Notes under the pieces: generated by a model
Told to the model about the DNA's origin: nothing
Databases searched by the model: none
The model's input: the letters and a program-made list of their open reading frames with translations, nothing else
Shown here: piece after piece, positions 29,779 through 41,454 of the stretch
How positions within the stretch are numbered: the stretch's first letter is position 1
Layout: each line of letters opens with the position of its first letter
Translations under genes and position numbers: made by a program
Assembly (NCBI GenBank): GCA_019095985.1
Contig: CM032666.1
Coordinates: 45,422,854 to 45,486,853, forward strand
Source of the DNA: Streblospio benedicti
Taxonomy: Eukaryota; Annelida; Polychaeta; Spionida; Spionidae
Direction: 5' to 3'
Length of the DNA stretch: 64,000 nt

Positions 29779-31960
29779 CTGCAATGTCAGTTTTTAATCA
29801 TATTCATTAGCAAAATACTTTTTTGATATGTCCGTTGACATTGCATTTGGCATGTTAAGTTTATACATTGAAAATTCAAGATATTTACATATTCAAATTA
29901 GCTATGCAACTGAGAACTATGGAATAATAGGAAAGATGTATCTTACCATTTTCATTTGGATTGTCCACATCAAATTTAATACTTTTCTCGTCCAGTTCTT
30001 TTACATCTTTGGTCGGTTCACTGGATGAAGCGTGACCCTCATCGTTGGTAGCAGTATCGCTGGATGAAACTTGTCCTTCATTGTTGTCAGCAGTATCACC
30101 AGTTAAACCGGGATCCTCATCGTTGGTAGCGGTATTGCTGGATGAAACTGGGCCCTCATCGTTGGCACTGCTGGATGAACCGGGACCATCACCATTTTCA
30201 GAGGGGGCAGGTGTAGGGGCTGGTGTAGGGGCTGGTGTAGGAGCTGGTGTAGGAGCTGGTGTAGGAGCTGGTGTTGGAGCCGGTGTAGGAGCTGGTGTAG
30301 GAGCTGGTGTAGGAGCTGGTGTAGGAGCTGGTGTAGGAGCTGGTGTAGGAGCTGGTGTAGGAGCTGGTGTAGGAGCTGGTGTAGGAGCTGGTGTAGGAGC
30401 TGGTGTAGGAGCCGGTGTAGGAGCTGGTGTAGGGGCTGGTGTAGGAGCTGGTGTAGGAGCTGGTGTAGGAGCTGGTGTAGGAGCTGGTGTAGGAGCCGGT
30501 GTAGGGACTGGTGTAGGATCTGGTGTTGGAGCCGGTGTAGGAGCTGGTGTAGGAGCTGGTGTAGGAGCTGGTGTTGGTTGAGGAACGATAGGAGTCTCGT
30601 CAGGAGTAGGAAGACTTCCCAAACAGTGCTGGTTATCAACTAAAAAGTAATACAAACTTGTAGAATCCGCATTAACATACATGTACTACTAACACTAAAA
30701 ATGAACCAACCAAATATCCACTCCAGAAAAGCTGACCTTCATCACCATTATTTTCAAAGGTTGTTACTTAGTTTTTAATAATACTATAATATGTTATGCT
30801 ATGTTATGCTAATAGGTAATGCACTTATGTAGATGTTGTTGCGGACAGACCTGTAGCTACTCTGCCATATGCATCCTCGTCATCACAAAGCGGGCAGTCG
30901 CAGCAGCCGTCATTGATCCAGTTGTTGGGCATGCACAGGCCTTTGTTCTCCTCACATGTGTAGTAGCCTGTCACAATAACATTTATTGTGTATTTATAGG
31001 TACATATAGTACTATTAATACATTTAAATGCTACGACCATATCTATAAACCATGGCATTGTATTCTAACGCCAATGTAATTCAACATGGTAGAGTGACTA
31101 CTGCATACTGTAGATAGACTAATTATTAATGTATGTTTGTGAATACAACGCCCGAGAGAATAAACGAAGAACAAATCGCCGTTATAATCTTTACTTGCGA
31201 AAATTTCTATTAAATAAAAGAGGTGCAAGTACGACAGATACCTACCGTCTTTACAGACTCTGTTGTCACAAAATGCTTTCTGACTGTCCAGACCCACTCC
31301 ATTGTCATCTACGCAGTCGTCATACTTATCACAGAAGTAGTAGTAGGGCAGGCAAAACATGGTAGGCACTCTAGATTCATAAATGTACAATATTACCATG
31401 TCAAAAGAAACATGCAAATACGTAAATCACAAAATATGGCTAACTGCGATTGCTACGCAAACCGACTATACCTTGTCTGATCACACATGGAACACGAAAC
31501 CGTGCCCACCGCACAGCTTTGGTAGTTGTAATCCTCACAAGGCCGCATGGGTACAAATTGTCGTCTGTGAGCATCGACGGAGTATGCAAATGGAGGCAGA
31601 AGACGGCGCGCTTGGTGTCGCACTGCAAGGAGTGGATTTGTGTGGAATACCATTTTAGTACAATATTGAAAACGGGTGATGATATCGCAATAAATGTGTA
31701 ATAAAGGTTGAATTGTGCAAAACACACCATTTGGAATAGAATGGTCACAAGCACTACATGTACTTACTAGTATGCTTTATGAAAACAACTTAGACGAATA
31801 GGATTTAATAGGCAGTGTACTACACTGTCAATAAAACCATACATTCCTCTAAAATACCTACTTGGTCCACGATGATGATGTCTTGAAGATTCAATATGAG
31901 AATTGGCTAACACAAGGCCAACCATCACCTGCACCAGCAATGCTGTCTTCATCATGAAGT
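29723..31960 (-). CDS. Gene C: secreted Cys-rich head with long PAPT stalk and helical tail (6 coding exons)
   Basis: Exons 31862-31960 (coding from 31955), 31472-31622, 31246-31370, 30851-30967, 29947-30639 and 29723-29778 join in frame to 411 aa. Order: signal peptide ([19 protein letters not shown]), His/Arg-rich spacer, one LDLa/PRKCSH-like head split over three exons, an extra-Cys linker, about 31 PTPA units, a Ser/Asp/Glu-rich segment ([20 protein letters not shown] type units), and a short amphipathic tail. Compact introns (108-239 bp) set it apart from A and B. It is the best-supported gene model in the window; the product is probably extracellular and O-glycosylated, function unknown. 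Confidence 0.82.
29947..30639 (-). CDS. Gene C exon 5 (PAPT stalk plus Ser/Asp-rich segment)
   Basis: 693 nt, phase 1-1, acceptor TTGTATTACTTTTTAG and donor GTAAGA. It encodes [20 protein letters not shown], about 31 PTPA/PAPT units, then five loosely repeated Ser/Asn/Asp/Glu-rich units (for example [11 protein letters not shown]), then [19 protein letters not shown]. Pro-Thr-Pro-Ala would form a stiff O-glycosylated rod. Open frames on the other strand and in another frame are shadows of the 12-bp repeat. Confidence 0.85.
30206..30580. repeat. 12-bp minisatellite coding the PAPT stalk
   Basis: About 31 head-to-tail copies of GGAGCTGGTGTA (plus-strand view) with few variants, mostly silent changes such as GGAGCC or GGGGCT. 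The unit is a multiple of three, so slippage changes stalk length without breaking the frame. Confidence 0.93.
30851..30967 (-). CDS. Gene C exon 4 (DGCCDC module)
   Basis: 117 nt, phase 1-1, acceptor TATTGTGACAG and donor GTCTGT. It encodes [20 protein letters not shown] followed by [12 protein letters not shown], parallel to GYFSC...KCIPNKFHNDGCCECP of gene B. NDGCC[DE]C is the most conserved motif of the cluster. Confidence 0.85.
31246..31370 (-). CDS. Gene C exon 3 (first LDLa-like module)
   Basis: 125 nt from phase 2 to phase 1, acceptor TTTATGAATCTAG and donor GTAGGT. It encodes [20 protein letters not shown], then a C...C pair (FCDNRVC). FCLP...CDKYDDC is identical in pattern to gene B exon 3, including KYDD, so the join across the phase-2 intron is secure. 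Confidence 0.85.
31472..31622 (-). CDS. Gene C exon 2 (pre-head and first cysteines)
   Basis: 151 nt from phase 1 to phase 2, acceptor CACTCCTTGCAG and donor GTATAG. It encodes a basic stretch ([20 protein letters not shown]), then [20 protein letters not shown] with CDQT, matching the start of the gene B heads (Y.MCP....C..C). The arginines near HQARR and AHRR could serve as proprotein-processing sites; this is speculative. Confidence 0.75.
31862..31960 (-). CDS. Gene C exon 1 (signal peptide)
   Basis: The acceptor TGATTTGTAG is five bases before ATG (31955-31953), and a second ATG follows directly, as in gene A. 31 codons plus one base, donor GTAGGT, phase 1. The hydrophobic core is followed by [13 protein letters not shown], a histidine-rich spacer. 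Confidence 0.78.
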
Positions 31961-33600
31961 CTACAAATCAAACAGTTCAATATATTTTTTATCTTACTTT
32001 TTATAATGACATGTGATGGACGTCTTAAGATCATAAATATAACTATGATGAATAAACAGCCTCTTAAACCCACTTATTTCCATACATAAATTATTAATTG
32101 CAACGTAACTACAATAAAGCATGTAATTGATCATGAGCAAGTACGCAGAGTCTTCACCAAATAAATAATGCCACTTATTTGCATATACTTAACACCCTAA
32201 TCCAACGCAATGGAGGATACTCCCAAGGGTTTTCTAGCTGAGCAAGTTTGGTGGAGGGTGTATTATGACAGCTTATGCTGCACTCGTATTGTATGACATA
32301 GCCTGTAGACATAACGAACGTTGCTAAGTTGATATGACCTGTAACTTGTTTGAACTGTAACGTTTTTCCTATCTGTCTTTACGCATCAATGACAATGTGT
32401 TAGTGTAATTACATATGAGCACGGAGTCCGCTATTTCTATGTATGGATGCAAGCACCATAAAGAAAACCAGGAGACGAACCAATAACAGTATAATTCAAA
32501 CTAGCCGATACTAAATTGGACAGACTAATCAAGAGTCCAACTAAAATGTAATATCAATGCAATTTGTAATTTCAATTTCTAATATTTTTCGTCAAAACCA
32601 TAACATTTGTGACACTGTTGTTTTCAGACGATGGAGAGCAGCGAAATTAGTGGATTACCTCAACCCTTATTGAATTTATTTGGATGGAATTTTGTCAGTA
32701 TATGTAAATAATCTGTTTTAATAATATTTAAAATATAGAGATCGGGAAAATATTTCTTATACTTTCCCACATGATATGTAGTAAAATACTGACTTCATAG
32801 GTTATATACTATATGGTGATTTAAAAATACTAAACTTGGCAAGACCGTTTGTATGAAGAATTTATTCTATAAACATCAAATGTGATTTAGCAATACGTAT
32901 ATTGTTCTATGGTAATAAAATTCAAATGTTCTTTTATGAATTATTTTATAATCAATGTACACTATGTAAATAAAATAGAATAGATAAAGACAATATTTCT
33001 GTCACATATACGGGAATGATCTCACGAGGAAAATATAGATATAAAACATCATAGTGATATGGAATGAATAAATGAATTTCACGTGACACAGAAGACCAAG
33101 CGTTTAACAAAGTATATCATGATAACTCTGTTTTGAGAGACTTGACTTTACATGTATGTGTTCATTTATTGCACTGTTACATGTTTTAGTCTCCATGTTC
33201 TTATCATATGCTGTTATTGTGCATTTCATTTAGTTGTTCACTACACATGTAGGCCTACACTAATTGATGAGTGACATAAGTTTTGCTACCGAGCAACCGC
33301 TCTCCGATTAGGTAATGTCCTGATATACCTGTATGTCAAAAATAAAATAATTAGAAAAAAAGAAATAATAAATTATAGCAAAATTAACATTATTGTATTA
33401 AAAATACCGATACTAAGACAAATACAACATAAAAATACCACCAACAGCCGAATCTATAGAACTGACAGAACTCCTCCCATCACATAAAAAGTTTCAAACA
33501 TACATTAACAAACGGATTGTCTGGAGTGGACACGATGTGATGAAAAAGTGGCAACTCTTTGAAGCCGCACAGATGACCACTGTTTAAAACATTCTACTGA
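31961..33600. other. Upstream region of gene C
   Basis: AT-rich. The non-coding first exon of gene C is expected here or further right but could not be placed. At 33605-33645 there is a short ACATGT palindrome run. Confidence 0.35.
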
Positions 33601-33834
33601 ACTTGTCAACATGTACACATGTACACATGTATACATGTATATGTTTACCAAGCACGTATAACACTGTTGTTATCGGTTTCGTTCACACAGGGTTAACCGT
33701 ACCGGCGTCATAAGTTCGATCATCAGTGCAGTCATCATGGGTGAAGAGCACAACAATTCCTAGTCACATAGAAACTGTAACTACCCGAAAGCAACTACTG
33801 GCAGTTCATACAGGCGAGGCAAGTGAGATGCAAT

Positions 33835-34240
33835 AGCGTGTTGTGATAGATACAAACCGCACGCACGCGCCCTTTATATCAATCGACGACCACACCACAG
33901 CCACATATTGTCTTCCTCATTCACCCAGGCCAACAACACGCACACTGCCCACGCATACACACCACTACTCACACACTCCCTCACAACACCCTCATCACAT
34001 CCCAACCACAATGCCCGCACCCCGTGAGCAGCAGCCTGCGTGGCGGTGGCGTGCAGCCTTCCGCCAGCTCGGGCTGTCGGCCGTTTTATAAGGAGCGCGG
34101 CCGCCTCTGACCGCCACTGTGTCACTGGATTTACTGCCCTCAACACTTCCGTCTCTCCCTCCAATCTCGGATACGCTCCACGGGACCACGCACACTTGGA
34201 TGGTAGGACAGCTTGAGGTGGGAGCTTTTGGCAGCTGCTG
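33835..34240. promoter_or_regulatory. GC-rich, CpG-bearing block with TATA-like element
   Basis: Composition shifts sharply to CA-rich (33850-34010) and then GC-rich (34015-34115) with many CpGs, unlike its AT-rich surroundings. GGCCGTTTTATAAGGAGCGC (34078-34097) looks like a TATA box in a GC-rich setting. It could be a promoter on either strand, or the edge of a repeat. No coding frame here is convincing. Confidence 0.3.
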
Positions 34241-34249
34241 TCTTATATA

Positions 34250-37200
34250 TGTGCTTGTGCTTCTATTCCACATCCAGGTTTCGCACTGCCCTGTATGTTG
34301 TCTGTCTGATTTTTGTGTAATTACTCTCGTGTGTATGAAGGGTGGATGTCGTGAAAGCGCTCTTGTTTTCTATCACTCTGTAGGCCTACTACTGCTCTGA
34401 CACTGTACGTGTGTGTATGTGTTTACATATTTCATATTTTGAGCCATTGTAGCACAATTGTTCCAGCGACAGAACGAGAAATTGTTAATGTGATTGTATT
34501 TTTATTTATTTTCGTTCTTTTTTATTTTGATGTGGGAGGTGTGGGGTTCATTACTCTCGATTAGTTTGTGTGCATAGTGTACTTATAGTTTCCCTAATTA
34601 CCCTATTGCCACCTTGGTGATCATTGTTATTGGTTCGTATCCGATCCAGCGTTGTAATTTGCATTAACTTCTCCAATGGGAGTTTATAACGTTTTCGCTG
34701 GAACCATTTGCTCGCAAAATGCCATAAAATATTCATGGCGCAATATGGTGGTCGTTAATGTTTATAATGTGTTGAAGGACACACACATGCATTCATAGTT
34801 TTGGTATTTGCTGTACCCATCGTTTATTGTACATTTAGGCGGATAGGACAACAAAAATAATACACCCACGAGTGTGTTGTGGAAAAATAATTGCACTCTT
34901 CCTGATACAAGTAAGCGTATTGACGGCCAATTATATCTGCACGTGTGATGATGTAATGAGACAAAGAGGCGCGGGGGATTTGTTTATCCGCATTTTTGCA
35001 ACCAAATATACTACCAAATATGGTTTCTGGGGGCGCAAAATGCAACCGCTAACGTGTTTAGCAACCGCCATTGCATACTCATTTTGTCACTGTCTAGAAG
35101 GACTCCGCAAACAGCACCATATTGCAGTCACAATCCATGAACGGTTCTTTCATCCTGTGCAGATAGTGATGTTGTTCGACGATTTCGTGAAGCGGAGTTA
35201 GAGTGGGAGTAGGATGACGGTGGACTCATAGATCCGAATGAAAAAAAAAATAAGAATACGATTGGTACAAGATCTGAGTGCACGTATCAATGGAATGTAC
35301 CCTCCCCATAAATAAGTCATTTTGTGAGAGAAAAAGGCGGGGTGGGTTTTCTATTTTGTTGTTGTTACTGGATTAGTTACCACATAAGACCTATTTTTTT
35401 TATGTGGGACGTTCAAATTATATACACGTACGTGTGTATTTTCATCCTTCTTGTCGTTGGCTAACAAACTCTCCGACGAATAATAAAACATAAATGTCTC
35501 TTCAGACGTCAAGCTACACGTCTTCTACATATTACAATGTGGCGCTGTCTTGATGATTTGGAATTTCCCAATTTTGTTGACAGGCGAAACACCAAGATTC
35601 TATTTGGAAAGGTTAAAGATACAAAATCGATTTGTGAGATGGCAATTTGTTTGGTGATCTTTCCGTGAGAACAGCTGTTTGTCCATTTCACTTCTCTAAA
35701 TGCATTCTCACAATTCTAAAATTGGGTATTTTCTTTTATTGCTGCGACGCCCACTGAGGGAAGGGCTGGGGGGGGGGGGGGCAATCTACCGTACAGCATA
35801 AAATATGATCGATATTGAATTCTTCGAAGGAGTAAATTTCATATACATATTTGACTATGGCTCCTTTCTGTGAAAATACTAATTATGACTTTGTCCCAAA
35901 CTGCCAGACTGTAATATGCGCACTTTTTCACATCGTATATTCACAGGTATCATCTACTTTTTCATAGACAGCGAATAAACCATTACTAATGTAATACAAA
36001 TATTCGATGAACCCACCAACCACTAATTCTCAGACACTAATCTAATATTTCAGACATACAAACTAGACAGCCCTCTGTTTAAAAAAGATGTCAGTAAGAC
36101 CCTCTTATGCAGGTCCGTTGGTTGGTCTGTTACTGGCACAATACTGGGCAATGTGCATGTGTCATCCAGAGGCGCAAGCCACTTGTGGCTAATAACTTGC
36201 CGCACATATAAGTGCGTTACTCTCACAACTGCTATGGACACAACAACCATGTTTATGGAAGCAAGTACTTGGTATCCATAATGCCGGATATTTAGTATAT
36301 GAATATTCAGCTTGCTTTCTTGCTTTTTCAAACTTAATATTCTTTGAAATACACAGTCATAATGTTTGTGCAAGCTTCAATGTTGGTTTAAGTAGCAATG
36401 GAGTACATATATGTACAGCGATAAATGGGAGTGTTGCGAGTATTATTGAACATATCGTATCTACTGTAAAGTTTAGTCACAAATATTCCAAAGACAATAT
36501 AATGTGTACGTGATACCATCCCACATCATCCACAAGTCCCTATAGCAACACCACAGAAACACATACGAATCAATGCTAAGTGAGTTGGTGGCGGCATACC
36601 AGGGTGTTTTCCATACAGTGCTATCACGGGCCATGTTATTATTAGATGTGATTGTTGAAAGAAAGATGAGAGGAAGTGTCAGTGCATTACCATATATGAT
36701 CATTGGTGGGTGGTGACTATAAGAGATGACTTTTCATATATAAGATCACGAGCAGGCAGTGCACGTCTGTAGGGCAAGTGACCATGTTTATGAATATAAC
36801 TGTAACATCTATATTCAATACAGCGTGATCAAGAATAAACCAACACCTCGCGTGTAGTCTTGTCTTGTTGTTTTACACAATTTGTATAAAGGCAGGACGC
36901 ACTTGTTATATATGTATAGAATTTATTTACAAAAATATATGAACCAAAAACCAGTTACAAAACATTATTGATTGAAGAAAACAGCAATGCAACATGTATA
37001 GGTATAAAGACTTATACTAGATGTATTAAACTTATTTAACCGGTCCCTATGTACAAATAATGAAGGTTTGGCGTTTTGGAAGACACACATAACATAAATT
37101 CTACCAAAGCTGCACTTTTGGGGGTGATGTGTGATACACGTCCCCAAATACGTGTTTATGCTAGCTAACCCGACAACAAACTGGCGTTCTGACCTGCGTG

Positions 37201-37580
37201 GTACATGACGCTAGGCAACGTGGCGCCTAGCATAAATTACGGTAGACCAGTGAGCACAGCGCCGTTGTCCCGTCTCATACAAACCAAAATAAGAATACTT
37301 CTTAGACGATATGACAGCAGTAAAGTAATGGGATACTGACCCATGCTAGTTTTAAAGCATTGGCAATAATCATTATAAAGGTGATGTCATGGATTGCGAA
37401 TACGAGCACCAAACAGTTGTTATTTGTCATGCCTGGCTTGTTAATTCTAGTCATTATTTTAATACTTCACTTTTTAGATATTGGGCATTCAATTTATTTA
37501 CAAAATATATGTGATCAGAGTCTTGGCTTATTGGCCTAACTTGTAAATAGTGTATATTTTTACTCACTTTGCTATGGTGT
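34250..37580. other. Intergenic, no gene recognised
   Basis: Scattered short frames without domain character. A 12-base G run with CTGGG sits at 35766-35781. No repeats with clear ends were seen. Confidence 0.35.
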
Positions 37581-37589
37581 ATATTTTAC

Positions 37590-37591
37590 CG

Positions 37592-37658
<67 letters not shown>

Positions 37659-37745
37659 CATTCACTCACTCACTTACTTACTTAATTACTTACTTACTTA
37701 CTTACTTACTTACTTTACTTACTTACTTACTTACTTACTTACTAC
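37590..37745. repeat. (TTAC)n tetranucleotide microsatellite
   Basis: About 38 TTAC/CTTA units with a few interruptions (CATT, CACT, AATT). Confidence 0.95.
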
Positions 37746-37989
37746 AGTTATCAATAGACAGTAAGTCTTTGTGAATAGAATATAATGGGAAAACGGTCAT
37801 AAGTGTAACATAGATACGTGTATGATAGTCCCAGTGAAATGATGAGATGGTCACGACTTATAAACTCTTACCCAATGGGATCGATATGACATATTCTCTA
37901 TCAGCACTATCATTGGACATGAAATCTGGTGGTATTCAAGTTCAGCATAATCTTAAAACCTTGTACCCTTTTCACAAAATGTAGAACAA

Positions 37990-38133
37990 TCTTAAGCACC
38001 GCCCATACCACTAAGACTGTGACCGACGCGACGCAACGCTGCACGACTGGATTTTATGAAATCGTAGTCGTTAGCGTGTCCACACCAACGCGACTGTGCC
38101 CGACGCGACGTCGAGTCTCATCGCGTCGGGCAT
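37990..38133. repeat. CG-rich MITE remnant
   Basis: Contains GTGTCCACACCAACGCGACT (38077 onward) and CGACGCGACG blocks shared with 41378-41425 in the nested element at 40.6-41.5 kb. Probably a shortened copy of that outer MITE. Confidence 0.5.
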
Positions 38134-38136
38134 AGT

Positions 38137-38471
38137 TTAAAACACGCTTTACACTATCGCGAATTCCACCTACGTAGCTCTACGTGCACTGGCAAACTGG
38201 CAAATTCGTCAGGAAATTTTGAACATGTTCAAAAATTTTGAACGAATATTCAGTTTGGTTAAAGTTTGCTTCAAATAGTTATGTTGCGTCTACGGATCGC
38301 AGAACATTCGTACATATAAGTAACACTTCGTTTGCCTCAGCAACTTGTCGTACTATGCATTTTCACTACGTTCATTGCCGCCACAATACGCCCAAGTTGA
38401 AGACGTGACATAATACGTGTAGATGCGTTGCACGGGTGCGCTCATGATCGCTGAAGTGTAAAGCGGGTTTT
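38137..38471. mobile_element. MITE 1 (about 335 bp, AAAC.CGCTTTACACT ends)
   Basis: The left end TTAAAACACGCTTTACACT is matched at the right end by GTGTAAAGCGGGTTTTA, its reverse complement apart from one base. TTA at both borders is compatible with a 3-bp TTA duplication. The interior (GAATTCCACCTACGTAGCTC, AAATTTTGAACATGTTCAAA) recurs in MITEs 2 and 3. No coding capacity. Confidence 0.8.
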
Positions 38472-38486
38472 AGCGATGTCGACGGC

Positions 38487-38823
38487 TTAAAACCCGCTTT
38501 ACCTATAGCGAATTCCACCTACGTAGCTCTACGTGCAGTGGCGAACAGACAAATTCGTCAGGAAATTTTGAACATGTTCAAAATTTATTGACGAATTTAC
38601 TGGTTGGTTTAGGTTCGTTAAAAATAGTTATGATGCATCTAGGGATCGCAGAACATTCGCACATACAAGTAACACTTCGTTTGCCTCAACAACTTGTCGT
38701 ACCATGTATTTTTTTACTACTTTCAATGCCGCCACAATACGCCCAGGTTGACGACGTGACATAATAGGTACAGATGCGTTGCGCGGGTTCGCCCATGATC
38801 GCTCTAGTGTAAAGCGGGTTTTA
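38487..38823. mobile_element. MITE 2, same family, about 15 bp from MITE 1
   Basis: Same ends (TTAAAACCCGCTTTACC left, AGTGTAAAGCGGGTTTTA right), same orientation, roughly 85-90 percent identical to MITE 1 by eye. The open frame on the minus strand through it is incidental. Confidence 0.8.
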
Positions 38824-40640
38824 GTCATATCCCTATGCCCGTGTGTTCGTAAGATCGGTGTCAACATGTATACGCTATTCTTAACGTGCTGGAACCAGAA
38901 CACATCAAGGGACAAGGCCCAAGTTTTGACAGGCGGCAATGAGTATACAATGTGATTAAAGCTAGTGATTTTCTTAGCGCTTATTCATTCAGCTATGATC
39001 GAATATCTACAAAACACCAAACAAAACATTTTGCATATACAATTGGCCTCAAACAAAGGACAGATGATATTCCTTTTAGCATCGCTGCACTAGTCTTAGA
39101 GTGTAGTGTGACAGTTTCAATTTAAATGTCAACCTATTGTCATCTTCAGCTGACAAAGGTCTGACGTTTCTTTCACTTCACAGAGGGTTTCACTTTGATC
39201 TCAACACACCTGGCAATAAACATTATTAAAACGAGCGCTGGAAATGATTTAGAAATCCCCTTTAAATCAGTTTAGATGTAGCACTTCATTATCGACGCAG
39301 ATGTAAGACTCTTATTTGTGAATTTACCAGATGTATGTGTAGTCATGAAATGATCCTATTCTGATTACATTTTACTTTCTAAAGTTCATTTACTGCATGC
39401 CTCCGGTTTTCCTTTGCCACTTACCCTAGGGGTAAACGGAAAAGCATACACGGCAGACTTGTCTCCCACGAAAACAATAATTAAACATTAAACACCAGAC
39501 ACATATCAACTTCGCTGGAGGAAGCGTACTTATTCCGGGTTAAATCTACAGGATTTCAATACATTTTAGTCGGACCTTTCAAGACATCTAACTGCCGCTC
39601 CAGAGGCATGTGGCAACCTTTACAAAGAGACGTTAACAGCCCCTCAAATGACATAGCGTAGGGGTATTTCATGGAAATGTACCCACCACACTTCATGGTA
39701 ACAATCTACGCCTGACATTTTCCTCTGATATATCATATTAATTGAATGTCAGTTCTGTGATGAATATTGCCGATTAGATCGCCATTTATTGACTCCGGCG
39801 AGTCTCGGGGGAATTTCCTATCACAAATTCATTTGTAGGTCTGTACAATGGCACGAGCATTTCCTCCTACATTTTGTGACACAAGGAACCTGACTAATAG
39901 TCTAGAGCACGGCTTTTACTTAACGTATCCATGGATACTGTGAATTGAATGTATTTTTTTTGCTTATTTCTTTTATCCATCACGGTTTTACCTAAAACGT
40001 TTTTGGTATAACATATTTGGCGCGTTATTACCGTTATTATTATTATTTGCAGGGTAACTCAGTGACTATTAGATATTTATCCAAAGAGTGCACTGTACCC
40101 GCACGAATCTCATATATCTTAGAAATAAGTAATTAATATAGTAATGGGACAACGGAATTAAGTTACCTTATACTAGAGCACCTTTTATTATTATTATTTT
40201 TATTTTATCATCGATATTACAACACACTCAGTAGGCCTACTATTATTGGCTAGTTCTATATGTGAGATTTAGTGTACAGTCATGTCAGAGAAAAATCCTT
40301 ATTCCCCCAATGTGGTGTTGTAGCTGAAACATGCTTTACTTTAGCTCATCTCATATTGCTTACTTCGACTTAACCAAGAGTTATGTAGAAAACACAGCAT
40401 TTTATATTTTTGGGGGGACAGGTGTACAAACAAGATTACTCGACAAATATGCAGCACATCTTTGGAGTTGTTATTAGACTGAGACAATATTGATCCTGTA
40501 GATGGGCTTTAGAGGTTTGCGGCAATAAGATTAAACTGCCATCGACCGTGCCTTATCTTTGAGCTACAGTGTACAAATGCCCAAAGAAGTGAATATTGGA
40601 TTTGGAAAAACATTTGCCATGGTCTAAGAAATAGGACATG
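38824..40640. other. Intergenic, no gene recognised
   Basis: No exon, repeat end or domain recognised. Moderately mixed composition. Confidence 0.35.
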
Positions 40641-41454
40641 TAAAGCCTCGTCCGCACCGTCACGACTACACGCGACACTCTACGACTCAACTGTCGTAGA
40701 CCAACGTATAGAAAAGTTGAAATTGCGTCTGCTTATGGCGCACCTGTCCACACCGTTTTATCGTAAGCCTGCCGTGATCCTGGCGAGATTTTCATAAACT
40801 AAACATAATAGGAAATATCTAACTTGGGCATGCGGTATCAGCACACACAAATCGTACAAAAATACTGTACAAAATGACATAATTTACAGTTTTTAACTGA
40901 ATAGACGTTCCGTCGCGTTGTCCACATCAGTGTAACTACATGTACTGCCAACTATATGTGACGAGCCCCGTCCTCAGTTGAACAGGCTCAGTCTCAGGCC
41001 TGCTTTACACATTAGCGAATTCCGCCTACGTACCTCAACGTGTACTGGCGAACTGGCAAACTCGTCAGGAAATTTTCAACATGTTCAAAACTTTTGGACG
41101 AATATGATAGTTTATCTAAGTTTAATACAAATAGTTATGCTGCGTCTATGAATCGCAAAGCTTTCGCGATTGTAAGTAACACTGCGTTTGGCTCAGCAAC
41201 TCGTCACAACATGCATTTTTACTACGTCCAATGCCGCCTCAGTATGCCCAAGTTGATGGGTGACTTGACACAATACGTGTGGCTGCGTTGGAAGGGCTCG
41301 CCTACTATCGCTTATGTGTACAGCGGGTTTCACGATGGCCTCCGACACTAAGGATGTTGATTGAATCGTTGCGGTAAGCGTGTCCACACCAACTTGACTC
41401 ACTGTGCCCGACGCAACGAGACGTGCACAGTCGTAGCGCTGTGGACATGGCTTA
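40641..41454. mobile_element. Outer MITE carrying a nested insertion
   Basis: The left end TAAAGCCTCGTCCGCACCGT and the right end GCGCTGTGGACATGGCTTA are imperfect inverted repeats that extend inward (CACGACTAC against GTCGTAGCG). The interior is split by MITE 3 at 40996-41332. Removing that leaves an element of about 480 bp. Superfamily uncertain. Confidence 0.65.
40996..41332. mobile_element. MITE 3, nested in the outer MITE
   Basis: The left end GCCTGCTTTACACATTAGCG and right end GTGTACAGCGGGTTTCAC are decayed forms of the MITE 1/2 ends. The interior is collinear with MITEs 1 and 2 (TCGTCAGGAAATTTT, AACATGTTCAAAA, TAGTTATGCTGCGTCTA). More diverged, so it probably inserted earlier. Confidence 0.75.

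Noticed and set aside
30045-30581. 178-aa plus-strand Gly-Ala-Gly-Val repeat protein
   Set aside because: It is the antisense shadow of the PAPT stalk exon, whose splice sites and phase fit gene C on the minus strand.
30103-30639. 178-aa Leu-His-Gln-rich minus-strand frame
   Set aside because: A frame shadow of the same 12-bp repeat. It does not fit the exon phase.
33843-34400. Open frames of 82-96 aa in the GC-rich block
   Set aside because: Composition explains the openness. No domain, signal peptide or splice context was found.
34872-35201. 109-aa plus-strand frame starting MCCGKIIALFLIQVSVLTAN
   Set aside because: The start looks signal-like, but the rest has no domain or splice signals, and chance open frames of this size are common here.
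36050-36373. 107-aa minus-strand frame
   Set aside because: No domain character, no splice-site support and ordinary AT-rich composition.
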